NCBI GenBank assembly: GCA_002753135.1
Contig: PDZV01000034.1
Coordinates: 1 to 45,379, forward strand
Direction of reading: 5' to 3'
Source of the DNA: Magnetococcales bacterium WMHbinv6
Lineage (GTDB): Bacteria; Pseudomonadota; Magnetococcia; Magnetococcales; Magnetaquicoccaceae
Length of the DNA stretch: 45,379 bases
Shown here: one piece after another, positions 34,484 to 42,862 of the stretch
How positions within the stretch are numbered: position 1 is the stretch's first letter
Layout: every line of letters begins with the position of its first letter
Position numbers and translations under genes: made by a program
The notes under the pieces: generated by a model
Databases searched by the model: none
What the model saw: the letters and a program-made list of their open reading frames with translations, nothing else
Told to the model about the DNA's origin: nothing

Positions 34484-35511
34484 TGCACCCGATGCAGATT
34501 CTGCAGGCGGCACTGAACGGCCAACCGGCACCACGCATCCCCATCTTCTGCAACCTGCTCGATCAAGGGGCACGGGAGCTGGGGATGAGCCAGGCGGAAT
34601 ATTATTCCCGTGGTGAACATGTGGCCTGTGGCCAGCTGGCCATGCGCGACCGTTACGGTTATGACAACCTGTGGAGCCTTTTTTACGTCGGACGGGAGGC
34701 AGAACTGCTGGGGTGTCAGGAGATACTCTTTGCCGACGACGGCACCCCCAACGTGGCCGACTATTTTCTCCGTACCGCCGCCGATATCGAACAGTTTACC
34801 ATCCCCGACGACATCACCCGCCATCCCTTGTGGCAGGAGATTGCCCACTGTCTGGCCATTCTGCGCCGGGAAGCAAGGGGGCGTTTTCCCATCTGCGCCT
34901 ATCTGACCGCCTCGACCACCCTGCCCGCCCTGTTGATGGGCATGGATAAATGGCTGGAGCTGGCCTTGACCGGACCCTTTACGCTGCGCGACCAGTTGTT
35001 GGCCAAATGCAGCGATTTTTTCCGCAAACAGATTGCTGCCTATCGGGCGGCGGGTGCCGATGTGCTGCTCTATTCCACCCCGTTCGGAGCCGCCTCTTTT
35101 GTTGGCATGCGCCGTTTCCGGCAATTTTCTCTGCCCTGGATGCAACGGGACCTGGCCCCGGGTGGCATCGATGGGGTGGTTTACTATTGCGGCACTGCCC
35201 CCTTCAACGCCGTCATCCCGGAGGTGATGCAACAGCTGGGCATCACCGCCCACTACTTAAGCCCGCAAGATGATCTGGCCGTGGCCAAATCGATCATCGG
35301 TGCGCGTGGCTTGACCTGTGGCGTCATCGACGATATTCAAATGATCGCCTGGAGCCCGCAACAAACCCGGCAGGAGGTGGCGCGACTCTGTCGCATCGGC
35401 ATGGTGGGCGGCCATTTTCTTCTGGGTACCGGGGTGATGCCCTTGGCGGTGCCAGAAGCCAACATTCGCGCCTATCTGGAGGCCGCCTTTACCTATGGAG
35501 CCTGGTCATGA
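34480..35511 (+). CDS. UroD/MtaA-family methyltransferase homologue lacking the zinc ligands
   Basis: The 343-residue protein has the uroporphyrinogen decarboxylase fold as used by MtaA/MtbA-type corrinoid methyltransferases (PRIPIFCNLLDQGARELGMS, RYGYDNLW, DLAVAKSIIGARGLTCGVIDD, VPEANIRAYLEAA). MtaA-type enzymes bind zinc through an HxC and a later GC motif. Here these read Y235-Y-C237 and G-T317-G, so only one of three ligands remains. Either the acceptor is not a thiol or another zinc arrangement is used. True UroD is unlikely because of length, context and divergence. It overlaps the previous and the next gene by 4 bp each. Confidence 0.85.
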   Translation: MMHPMQILQAALNGQPAPRIPIFCNLLDQGARELGMSQAEYYSRGEHVACGQLAMRDRYGYDNLWSLFYVGREAELLGCQEILFADDGTPNVADYFLRTAADIEQFTIPDDITRHPLWQEIAHCLAILRREARGRFPICAYLTASTTLPALLMGMDKWLELALTGPFTLRDQLLAKCSDFFRKQIAAYRAAGADVLLYSTPFGAASFVGMRRFRQFSLPWMQRDLAPGGIDGVVYYCGTAPFNAVIPEVMQQLGITAHYLSPQDDLAVAKSIIGARGLTCGVIDDIQMIAWSPQQTRQEVARLCRIGMVGGHFLLGTGVMPLAVPEANIRAYLEAAFTYGAWS

Positions 35512-36119
35512 ATGCCGCCGAGGTTACAACCAAGCCCATCCCCCTGATCGGCTGCGCCATTCTTGCCCGCGAAATCAACTATCTGATCGAAAAAAACCGC
35601 TGGCCGGTGGCAGCCGAATATCTCGCCTCAGAGCTGCACAACCGACCGCGCCATCTGGAAGGGGTGTTGCGCCGCCAACTGGTGACCCAGGAGTTGCTTG
35701 GCAAAGAGTGTCTGGTGGTGTACGGTTCCTGTCATCCGCGCATGCAACAGCTGCTCGATGACCATCAAGCCATCCGCACCCCCAGCCAAAACTGCATCAG
35801 CATGCTGCTGGGGCAGGAACGTTTCATGCAGGAACTGGAACAAGGCAGCTATTTTTTGCTGGAAGAGTGGAGCCAACAGTGGCAAACCCTCTTTGCCCAA
35901 CTCTTTGGACACCGACAAAGCGTGGTACAAGAAATTTTCCGCTGCTGCCATCAGCGCATGGTGGCGCTGCATACCCCCTGTTCCGACGATTTCATGGCCA
36001 CGGCAAGGGAGGCCGCCGACTATGTCGGCCTGCCCCTGCTGCGGATGGATAGCACCTTGGACCATTTGGAACTGCTGCTGGCGCACACCCTGCGCAATCG
36101 GCAGCAGAGGTCTGAATAA
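35508..36119 (+). CDS. DUF1638-like protein of the corrinoid operon
   Basis: The 203-residue protein begins IPLIGCAILAREINYLIEKN and has a mid-protein VVYGSCHPRM and NCISMLLGQERF, resembling DUF1638 proteins, which are commonly encoded beside corrinoid methyltransferases and have no proven biochemical role. Its cysteines (in GCAIL, GSCHP and QNCIS) might bind metal or cofactor. It overlaps the methyltransferase homologue by 4 bp and is followed 3 bp later by a kinase. Confidence 0.75.
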   Translation: MNAAEVTTKPIPLIGCAILAREINYLIEKNRWPVAAEYLASELHNRPRHLEGVLRRQLVTQELLGKECLVVYGSCHPRMQQLLDDHQAIRTPSQNCISMLLGQERFMQELEQGSYFLLEEWSQQWQTLFAQLFGHRQSVVQEIFRCCHQRMVALHTPCSDDFMATAREAADYVGLPLLRMDSTLDHLELLLAHTLRNRQQRSE

Positions 36120-36122
36120 CGC

Positions 36123-37898
36123 ATGGACCCCCTCTTTGAAGAGTTGGCCTCGCTGCGCACACGCCTGCACCATTTGGCCGAAGAAAAATCCTATCTGCAG
36201 CTGATCATCCGTCTGCTGGAACGACTGGAACCGCATACCGCCCTGCCCCGTCTGGTGCAATCGCTGCTGACTTCGGTGCTGGATACCATCGGTGGCACCG
36301 ATATGATTCTCTACTACTGGCTCAACGGAGAGCTGCACCGGGTCTCTTTTACCGCAGAAGATCAGATCGTGCCCGGCATCGACGATCCGCTGGCGGCACA
36401 CGTGGCAGAGAGCCGCACCTTTCTGGAACAGGCCAGCTCGTTGCAGGAGCGAAATTCGTTTCGGGAGGCGGTCAATTTTGGTCTCTGGCATTGGGCCTTT
36501 CCGCTGCTGGTGGGGGATGAGTTGATCGGGGTGATCAAAATCGACAACCTGCAACTGCGCAGTGCGCTGCTGCAGAACAGCCTGCCGATTTTTTTCCATC
36601 ATGTGGCCCTGCTGCTCGGCAACACCATTCGCGATCAAATCCGGCAGCAGGCGCAGGAGGCGCTGCGGCAAAGCAGTCAGCAACTGCAACAGGCCAAAGA
36701 GGCCGCCGAAGCGGCCAATCGGGCCAAAAGTGAATTTTTGGCCAACATGAGCCACGAAATCCGCACCCCGATGAACGCCATTCTCGGCATGGCCGATCTG
36801 TTGTGGGAGAGCGGACTGCAGGAAGAACAACGCCGCTATGTGCAAATATTTCGCTCAGCCGGGGAAAATCTGTTGAGCGTCATCAACGATATTCTCGATA
36901 TTTCTCGTATCGAATCGGGCCATCTGCAACTGGAGATCATCCCCTTTGACCTGTTGGGCGAAATGGAAATTGCCTGCGAAATTGTGGCGCAAAAGGCCAA
37001 TGAGAAAGGGTTGGCGCTTCTCCGGCAGATTGATCCGGCCCTGCAGGGGCGATGGCTGGGCGATCCGGTGCGTCTGCGACAAATTTTCCTCAACCTGTTG
37101 AGCAACGCCATCAAGTTTACCGAAAAGGGTTCGGTCACCTTGCGGGCCACTCTGGCCCCGGGCGATGGCCTGGAGTCTGGCACTGACACCCTCTGCTGTG
37201 CGGTAATGGATACCGGCATCGGCATTGCCCCGGAGAGTTTAGCGACCATTTTTGACAGTTTTGCCCAGGCGGACAGCTCCATTACCCGCCGTTTCGGTGG
37301 CACCGGTCTGGGCCTGTCGATTGTCAAACGACTGCTGCAACAGATGCACGGCACCATTCAGGCCTCAAGCCAGTTGGGAGAGGGAACCTGTTTTTCTTTC
37401 TGCCTGCCGCTGCCGCGTGCGCAGGCCGCCCTGTTGCCAGCAACCAGCACCCCTGCCCTCACCCCGCTGCCAACCACCCCCGCGCCGCCGCTTTCGACCA
37501 CGGGAGAGATTCCCCATCTGCGTATTCTGCTGGTGGAAGATACTGAAGAAAACCGCCTGCTGATCAAAGCCTTTCTCCGCCAGTTACCCTGGCAACTGGG
37601 CATGGCAGAAAACGGTCATCAAGCCCTGGCAATGCTGCATGCCCACCCCTGGGAAGTGGTGTTGATGGATATGCAGATGCCGATTCTGGACGGCTATCAG
37701 GCCACCCGGCAGTGGCGACAGTGGGAACAACAACAGAACCGCACGCCGCTGCCGATCATCGCCCTGACCGCGCACGCCCTCAAAGAGGATGCCGCCCTCT
37801 GCCTGCAAGCCGGTTGCAACGCCTACCTGGCCAAACCGGTCAACAAACGCACCCTGCTCAACACCATCCTGCAACACGCCCGTCCGATCTCAGGTTAG
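36123..37898 (+). CDS. Soluble hybrid histidine kinase with GAF-like sensor
   Basis: The 591-residue protein has no membrane helix. A coiled-coil start leads to a GAF-like domain (about residues 30-175), HisKA with H211 ([19 protein letters not shown]), HATPase_c ([35 protein letters not shown]), a Pro/Thr-rich linker, and a receiver with D516 ([13 protein letters not shown]) and LAKPVNKR. It starts 3 bp after the DUF1638-like gene and is surely in the same operon, so it may sense a redox state or metabolite of the corrinoid pathway. No DNA-binding output is present. Confidence 0.92.
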   Translation: MDPLFEELASLRTRLHHLAEEKSYLQLIIRLLERLEPHTALPRLVQSLLTSVLDTIGGTDMILYYWLNGELHRVSFTAEDQIVPGIDDPLAAHVAESRTFLEQASSLQERNSFREAVNFGLWHWAFPLLVGDELIGVIKIDNLQLRSALLQNSLPIFFHHVALLLGNTIRDQIRQQAQEALRQSSQQLQQAKEAAEAANRAKSEFLANMSHEIRTPMNAILGMADLLWESGLQEEQRRYVQIFRSAGENLLSVINDILDISRIESGHLQLEIIPFDLLGEMEIACEIVAQKANEKGLALLRQIDPALQGRWLGDPVRLRQIFLNLLSNAIKFTEKGSVTLRATLAPGDGLESGTDTLCCAVMDTGIGIAPESLATIFDSFAQADSSITRRFGGTGLGLSIVKRLLQQMHGTIQASSQLGEGTCFSFCLPLPRAQAALLPATSTPALTPLPTTPAPPLSTTGEIPHLRILLVEDTEENRLLIKAFLRQLPWQLGMAENGHQALAMLHAHPWEVVLMDMQMPILDGYQATRQWRQWEQQQNRTPLPIIALTAHALKEDAALCLQAGCNAYLAKPVNKRTLLNTILQHARPISG

Positions 37899-37968
37899 CA
37901 TCACAAAACTGAATGCCCCCCGCGACGGTCAGACCTGTTCGACACTGCCCAACGGGGAGAAGAGTGTC

Positions 37969-38082
37969 ATGAGTACAGCCACAGAGCCAGGCCCATCGAA
38001 CACAGGCTTTCTGTTTGACACCTACAGCTCTGTGCGCCGTCTGCGGGAAGGGGGGATGTCTGCTGACCACCCTGCGCGACTG
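37969..38082 (+). pseudogene. Fragment of a DUF1640-like coiled-coil protein gene
   Basis: An ATG with GGGGAG at 9 nt starts a 38-codon stretch, MSTATEPGPSNTGFLFDTYSSV then RRLREGGMSADHPARL. It resembles the start of DUF1640/coiled-coil proteins (F-D-T-x-x-x-V-R-R-L-x-E-A-G), which continue with a long coiled coil. Here similarity stops at about 38082 and the following sequence is antisense to another ORF. The remaining open frame to 38421 has no plausible protein character. The join marks a deletion or insertion border next to the CRISPR locus. Confidence 0.45.
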
Positions 38083-38093
38083 AGCAGCCCCCC

Positions 38094-38321
38094 CTACTTG
38101 CGCATCAACTTCGGCCATTTTTTTCTGTCAAACCAGATTTTGCCATCCTTATCCATCTTCCACACATCACAGATCACATCCCGATGCAGGGGCTCCTGTT
38201 CCTGGGCCAGGCGGATTTTGTTGATCCGGCGGTTGCGGCGGTTGCCGGATTGTTTGTCTGCTTTTTCTGAGGCTGCGGTGCTGCTGCCACAGATGGAATT
38301 TTTGCGACGAGATCGGCTCAT
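38094..38321 (-). CDS. Small basic hypothetical protein
   Basis: The 75-residue ORF encodes a basic, hydrophilic chain with a natural-looking C-terminus (VICDVWKMDKDGKIWFDRK). A weak AAGAGAAAA lies about 10 nt before the ATG, and TATTATAT further upstream could be a -10 box. No family is recognised. It lies between the broken DUF1640-like gene and cas5c, on the opposite strand. It may be cargo of the event that brought the CRISPR locus. Confidence 0.4.
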   Translation of the reverse strand: MSRSRRKNSICGSSTAASEKADKQSGNRRNRRINKIRLAQEQEPLHRDVICDVWKMDKDGKIWFDRKKWPKLMRK

Positions 38322-38550
38322 GATATGCGATTTTCTCTTGGATCCTTACGATATAATACATAAACTCAGATCCTACATTACCGCGCATGTGATCCTCTTT
38401 ATAATTACTATCAACAACTGAAAGGATCCAACACGGGCAATCAAACCGGCAACGCCTTGCACGGACAAAAAAAATTGAGGCACTGCCGGAGGGCATGCTG
38501 CGCCATGGCCACGGGAAAAACAAGGAAGAATCAATAAGGAATTCATAGGG

Positions 38551-39282
38551 ATGAACTTTGGCATTCAACTGTTGGTATGGGGCGATTATGCCTGCTGGAC
38601 CCGTCCGGAAATGAAAGCCGAACGGGTATCCTATGATGTGATGACCCCTTCCGGGGCACGGGGTATTCTGGAAGCCATCTACTGGAAACCGCAAATCCGT
38701 TGGGTCATCGACCGTATTCGGGTACTGGCACCGATTCGCTTTGTCAATCTGCGCCGCAACGAAGTCAAATTTACCCGCCTGTCACTGAGCAGTCGTGTCC
38801 TGCAGGGCAAAGAGCCTGCACCGGCCATCTACGTCGACGAAAACCGCGAACAACGGGCCTCCCTGCTGCTGCAAAAGGTGCAATACGGCATCGAAGCCCA
38901 TCTGCAGCTGCTCGACAAGCGGGAACGGGATGGCACCCAGCTGCGTCATCCGCAGGCGAAACATCTGGATCAATTTTTTCGTCGCGCTCGGGCCGGGGCC
39001 TGTTACCATCGTCCCTATCTTGGCTGCCGGGAGTTTCCGGCCCATTTTGCCGTGGTCGATGCCGCGCATCCTTTTCCGGCACCGCCGCCGGAGCTGCAGC
39101 TGGAACGAGAGCTGGGCTTTATGCTCTACGATATCGATCACGACGGTTATCCGGCAGCGGTTGGCCCTTCCCACCGCTGCAGCGAACGGTGCCGTCCCCG
39201 TTTTTTTCGGGCCAAACTGGTGGATGGTCTGCTGGATGTGGCCGCCTGTCTGCAACAATCCCGGCAGGAGTTCGGCTTGTGA
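38551..39282 (+). CDS. cas5c: Cas5c (Cas5d), type I-C pre-crRNA endonuclease and Cascade subunit
   Basis: The 243-residue protein matches Cas5d: VSYDVMTPSGARGILEAIYWKPQIRW near the N-terminus and GACYHRPYLGCREFPAHF later. In type I-C this protein replaces Cas6, cutting CRISPR RNA at the base of the repeat hairpin and then holding the 11-nt 5' handle. The catalytic residues of the Bacillus halodurans enzyme (Tyr, Lys, His) correspond to Y44, K137 and H138 here, so processing activity is expected. AAGGAATTCATAGGG precedes the ATG. No cas3 lies upstream. It overlaps cas8c by 4 bp. Confidence 0.96.
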   Translation: MNFGIQLLVWGDYACWTRPEMKAERVSYDVMTPSGARGILEAIYWKPQIRWVIDRIRVLAPIRFVNLRRNEVKFTRLSLSSRVLQGKEPAPAIYVDENREQRASLLLQKVQYGIEAHLQLLDKRERDGTQLRHPQAKHLDQFFRRARAGACYHRPYLGCREFPAHFAVVDAAHPFPAPPPELQLERELGFMLYDIDHDGYPAAVGPSHRCSERCRPRFFRAKLVDGLLDVAACLQQSRQEFGL

Positions 39283-41030
39283 TTCTGCACGCCCTCTATC
39301 AACTCTACGACCGCCTGAGCCTGGATCCGGCCTACGATATTGCCCCGGCTGGCTACAGCAGCCAAAACATCACCTTTGCCGTGCTGCTCAGCCCGGAAGG
39401 AGAGCTGCTGCAGTTTGTCGATGAACAGATCGAGCAGCCCCTGACTACGGCAGGCGGAAAAATCACCTGGGTACGCAAGGCCCGACAACTGATTGTTCCC
39501 GGGCAGGCCAAAGCAACCGGCAAAGGGATCAACCCCGGTTTTTTGTGGGACAACGCCCGCTACATGCTCGGACACGACAGCAAAGGCGACAATCCGGCCC
39601 GGGTGCGCGATGCCTTTGCCGCCTTTCGCGCCAAACATCTGCAGTGGCATAACGAAATTGATGATCCTGCCTATCGCGCCCTCTGTCGCTTTCTGCACGA
39701 CTGGCAGCCGCAACGCCTGTCCGAGTGGCCTCCTTTGCCGGTGATGGAGAACGGTTTCGGGGTATTCCGCCTGCAGGGCGATGCCGATTATCTGCATCAA
39801 CGCCCGGCGATCCGCCGCTGGTGGGAGCAGTTCCACCGCACCACCCCTGAGGCCAGGACCACCGGCTGCTGCCTGATCACCGGTCAACCCGAGCAGGCGA
39901 TTGCCCGCATTCACGAACCGAAAATCAAAGGGGTGCGCCACGCGCAAAGCACCGGTGCCCTGCTGGTATCGTTCAACAGTCCGGCCTTCCTCTCGTACGG
40001 CAAAGAGCAAAGCCATAACGCCCCGGTGGCAGAACTGGCCGCCTTTCGTTATTGTACCGCCCTCAACGCCTTGCTGCACGGCCCCAGACGACAACACCAT
40101 AGCATTCCGCTGGCTTGTGGTACGCTGCTTTTCTGGTGCGGACGAGCAGGCAACAGCGAAACCGCCCTGACCCAACTCTTTGCCGAAAGCGGCGAAGAAG
40201 CGAGCAAAGCCCCGCCCTGGCTGCTTGAGTCCCTGCGCCACGGCACCCCATTGCCCGTGGAGGAGGCAGATAATCCCTTGCATCTGCTGCTGCTCTCAGC
40301 CAACGCCGGGCGTATCGCCGTGCGCTATTGGCTGCAAACGACGGTTGGCCAGTTTGTCGCCCGGCTGCATGCCCATTATCAGGATCTGCGTCTGGAACGA
40401 CCGGGACACGACAAAAATCGTGCGTTTCTCTCCATCAAAGCCCTGCTGCGAGAAACGGCAGCGCAAGGGGATTTTAACAATGTTTCGCCGCTGCTGGAGG
40501 GGGCGATTGTCCAGGCCATCGCCGAAGGGACTCCCTATCCGCACGCCATGGCTACGGCCCTGCTGCGGCGGGTTCGCAGTGCGCAACCGATCTATTTTCA
40601 GCGGGCGGCCCTGCTCAAGGCATGGCTGTCGCGCCTGCCCGACCGGAAAGGAGAGATGCTGACCGTGAGCCTTGATCCCACTCGTCCTGACCCGGCCTAC
40701 CGTCTGGGTCGACTGTTGGCCGTGCTGGAAAAAACCCAGGCCGACGCTTTGCCGGAGATGGCCGTATCGCTGCGCGATCGCTGCTATGGCGCGGCATCGC
40801 TGCAGCCCGGCCTCCATTTTCCGCGCCTGTTGCGTTTATATCACCGCCATTTGCCCAAGTTGCTGCCAAACCTCCGCGCGCAGCGACAACAACTGCTCGC
40901 GGAGATTCTGCAGCCTCTGGCGCAGATGCCTGCCCGTCTCAGCCTGGAAGAGCAGGCTTTGTTTGCCATCGGTTATTATCATCAACGTCTGGCCCTGTTC
41001 AGCGGCAAAGCGGCTGCCTGTGCCGCCTGA
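39279..41030 (+). CDS. cas8c: Cas8c (Csd1), type I-C Cascade large subunit
   Basis: The 583-residue protein shows Csd1 motifs: a GTG start overlapping the cas5 stop (GTGA), [35 protein letters not shown], a central [23 protein letters not shown], and [19 protein letters not shown]. In type I-C, Cas8c recognises the PAM and opens target DNA. Length is typical. Its last 124 codons are probably also translated separately as the small subunit Cas11c. The frame is intact, so a complete crRNA-guided DNA-binding complex could be made. Confidence 0.95.
   Translation: MILHALYQLYDRLSLDPAYDIAPAGYSSQNITFAVLLSPEGELLQFVDEQIEQPLTTAGGKITWVRKARQLIVPGQAKATGKGINPGFLWDNARYMLGHDSKGDNPARVRDAFAAFRAKHLQWHNEIDDPAYRALCRFLHDWQPQRLSEWPPLPVMENGFGVFRLQGDADYLHQRPAIRRWWEQFHRTTPEARTTGCCLITGQPEQAIARIHEPKIKGVRHAQSTGALLVSFNSPAFLSYGKEQSHNAPVAELAAFRYCTALNALLHGPRRQHHSIPLACGTLLFWCGRAGNSETALTQLFAESGEEASKAPPWLLESLRHGTPLPVEEADNPLHLLLLSANAGRIAVRYWLQTTVGQFVARLHAHYQDLRLERPGHDKNRAFLSIKALLRETAAQGDFNNVSPLLEGAIVQAIAEGTPYPHAMATALLRRVRSAQPIYFQRAALLKAWLSRLPDRKGEMLTVSLDPTRPDPAYRLGRLLAVLEKTQADALPEMAVSLRDRCYGAASLQPGLHFPRLLRLYHRHLPKLLPNLRAQRQQLLAEILQPLAQMPARLSLEEQALFAIGYYHQRLALFSGKAAACAA
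40656..41030 (+). CDS. cas11c: Cas11c small subunit from an internal start in cas8c
   Basis: Type I-C systems make Cas11c by internal initiation near the 3' end of cas8c. Here AAAGGAG (40647-40653) lies just before an in-frame ATG (40656, 2 nt) and an in-frame GTG (40665, 11 nt). The product would be 124 or 121 residues ([20 protein letters not shown]...), close to the expected 14 kDa. The ATG is a little close to the ribosome site, so GTG may be the true start. The site is inferred from sequence and from the known behaviour of the subtype. Confidence 0.65.
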   Translation: MLTVSLDPTRPDPAYRLGRLLAVLEKTQADALPEMAVSLRDRCYGAASLQPGLHFPRLLRLYHRHLPKLLPNLRAQRQQLLAEILQPLAQMPARLSLEEQALFAIGYYHQRLALFSGKAAACAA

Positions 41031-41053
41031 AGGTCGCCCATAAGGAAAAAACC

Positions 41054-41992
41054 ATGCTTAATCGTTACGATTTTGTCTATCTGTTCGATGTACGGGACGG
41101 CAACCCCAACGGCGACCCGGATGCCGGCAATCTGCCCCGTGTCGATCTGGAAACCAGCCACGGTCTGGTCACCGATGTCTGCCTGAAACGAAAAATTCGC
41201 AACTATGTTCAGCTGCGCCATGGCACGGCACCAGAAAGCGATCAGAACGAAAACAACGCCTTGGGTTATGACATTTACGTGCGCGAAAAGGCCATCCTCA
41301 ACAAACAGCATGAACGGGCCTATCAGGCCTTGCACCTGCCCCTGAGCGGAACGGAAGGCAAACGCAAAGGGGGTGGCGATCATACCCAGGCCACCCGGCA
41401 GTGGATGTGCCATCATTTTTATGACGTGCGCACCTTTGGTGCGGTGATGAGTACCGAAATCAATTGTGGTCAGGTGCGCGGACCGGTGCAATTCACTTTT
41501 GGCCGCAGCATCGACCCGATTTTTACCGCCGAACACAGCATCACCCGCATGGCCGTCGCCACCGAAAAGGAGGCGGAAGCGCAACAGGGCGATAACCGGA
41601 CCATGGGCCGCAAATATACCATTCCCTATGGTCTGTATCGGGTACACGGTTTTGTCAGCGCCCCGTTGGCCAGTCAGACCGGTTTTAACGACGACGATCT
41701 GACCCTGTTGTGGGAGGCGCTGGAGCAGATGTTTGAACACGACCGTTCGGCCAGTCGCGGCGAGATGACCGCCCGCTCTCTGTTATTGTTTCGCCACGAC
41801 ACCCCCTTGGGCAACGCCCCGGCCCATCACCTCTTTGAACGGGTTGCCGTCCATCGGCAGGAGAGCGGCCAGCCACCGCGTCGTTTCAGCGATTATCAGA
41901 TCACCTTCGATGATCAACCGCTGGCTGCCGCGCTCGGCATCGGGCAGAGCCTGGCAGCAGCCCCCGGTGTCACCCTGCTGCGCCGCGTGTAA
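41054..41992 (+). CDS. cas7: Cas7c (Csd2), type I-C Cascade backbone
   Basis: The 312-residue protein begins [22 protein letters not shown] and has [58 protein letters not shown] and [23 protein letters not shown], all typical of Csd2. Several copies coat the spacer part of the crRNA. A ribosome site (AAGGA) lies 9 nt upstream. In standard loci cas4-cas1-cas2 follow; here the first CRISPR repeat begins about 6 nt after the stop codon, so the array would be transcribed as the 3' end of the cas mRNA. Confidence 0.96.
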   Translation: MLNRYDFVYLFDVRDGNPNGDPDAGNLPRVDLETSHGLVTDVCLKRKIRNYVQLRHGTAPESDQNENNALGYDIYVREKAILNKQHERAYQALHLPLSGTEGKRKGGGDHTQATRQWMCHHFYDVRTFGAVMSTEINCGQVRGPVQFTFGRSIDPIFTAEHSITRMAVATEKEAEAQQGDNRTMGRKYTIPYGLYRVHGFVSAPLASQTGFNDDDLTLLWEALEQMFEHDRSASRGEMTARSLLLFRHDTPLGNAPAHHLFERVAVHRQESGQPPRRFSDYQITFDDQPLAAALGIGQSLAAAPGVTLLRRV

Positions 41993-41997
41993 ACGCT

Positions 41998-42467
41998 TTC
42001 GCCTCTCCCCAGGCGCGGATTGAAACCGTCTTCAATCGCTGGCATGCTGCATGGAACGTGTCGCCCTGGCCGGGCGCGGATTGAAACATCATGCAGGGCA
42101 AGGTACCACCCTTTCGCCCCCGAAGCTGCGGGGCGCGGATTGAAATCCAGTTATGTTTGTTTGGGCCCGCACCAGCCCTCGCCCCTGACCGGGCGCGGAT
42201 TGAAACGCGCACAGTGGTCACCACGCCACCCGTCGCTGCCCCCCACGGGGGCGCGGATTGCATCCGCCGGCGCTCGGGTGTATACTTTTGACCAGTCGCC
42301 ATCCCCCGCGATGGCGCGGATTGAAACGGCATCGGCTGCAATCGCCGGGCCACAGGTCGCCTCCCGCAAGCAGGCGACCGACCCACCCACTCCGCAGGCT
42401 CTCCGGCGGCGGATTGAAACGTTTTCTTGCGTTTGCAACCGCCGCCCCACGGGGAGCGGCTTGCCAC
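41998..42467 (+). CRISPR. Type I-C-like array with divergent, structurally conserved repeats
   Basis: Seven units end with the handle CGGATTGAAAC or a variant, at 42026, 42087, 42146 (GAAAT), 42206, 42264 (GATTGCATC), 42327 and 42420. Spacing is 58-63 nt for the first five intervals and 93 nt for the last. Before each handle is a hairpin whose outer pairs are CGCC/GGCG and whose inner pairs differ: CGCCT/AGGCG (42000-42015), CGCCC/GGGCG (42062-42076), CGCCCC/GGGGCG (42115-42135), CGCCC/GGGCG (42180-42195), GCCCCC/GGGGGC (42238-42252), CGCCAT/ATGGCG (42297-42316). Loops vary from 3 to 9 nt. The first six handles give five intervening spacers of about 27-35 nt. A hairpin without handle (42355-42379) and a degenerate last unit (GCCGC/GCGGC, tail to 42467) follow. 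Orientation is that of the cas genes. There is no leader. Confidence 0.85.
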
Positions 42468-42546
42468 GGTTGTGGACTGCGGGTGGGCCACTGACCATTC
42501 GCTCCCCCCTGCGCTTTCTACCAGAAGGATACCCCCCTTTTGATGA

Positions 42547-42662
42547 CATAGATGACAATGTTGATAGACTTCAACAGTTATACAACAAAATAATGATATT
42601 ATACCCTATTGATTTTATTAAAGGGTGTCAACATTGTCACTCTGTCACGTAGTCATCATTGT
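42547..42662. repeat. Inverted and direct TGACA/TGTCA repeats
   Basis: TGACAATGTTGA (42553-42564) is exactly inverted as TCAACATTGTCA (42628-42639), 63 nt apart, around an AT-rich core. Outside the 12-mers, GATGAC (42549-42554 overlap region) and its reverse GTCATC recur, and the right side has several TGTCA-like half-sites in a row. The arrangement could be a regulator or initiator binding region, or the ends of a small lost element. Confidence 0.5.
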
Positions 42663-42862
42663 CGTCTCAAAGAACGTGGAGAACCGAGAAACTGCATCGC
42701 CTCTTCCAACCCCTTGGGACAACAGGCGCTCTTTGCTGAGCATGAAGGATCGTGATCGGGAAAAGGAATGTGAAAGGGTTCAACAGTGAAGGGAAGGCAG
42801 GCAGTTTGCAGCAGGGGAGATTTTGTCGTAAGCTGTGGTTTAGTCAAATAAAAAAGATCACG

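Noticed and set aside
34480-35511. Annotation as haem-pathway uroporphyrinogen decarboxylase (hemE)
   Set aside because: The corrinoid-operon context, the overlap with the corrinoid protein gene and the MtaA-like sequence pattern favour a methyltransferase homologue.
42441-42467. Last hairpin of the array as an intrinsic terminator
   Set aside because: The stem is strong but no U-tract follows. Its tail (TTGCCAC) lines up better with a decayed repeat handle.
41970-42652. Long open frames on both strands across the array (173 and 210 codons)
   Set aside because: They arise from GC-rich repeats and spacers. They have no ribosome sites, run through the hairpins and show no protein-family similarity.
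42656-42847. 63-codon minus-strand ORF
   Set aside because: The C-terminal part looks protein-like, but there is no start signal or recognised family. At most a remnant, so it is only mentioned in the intergenic description.
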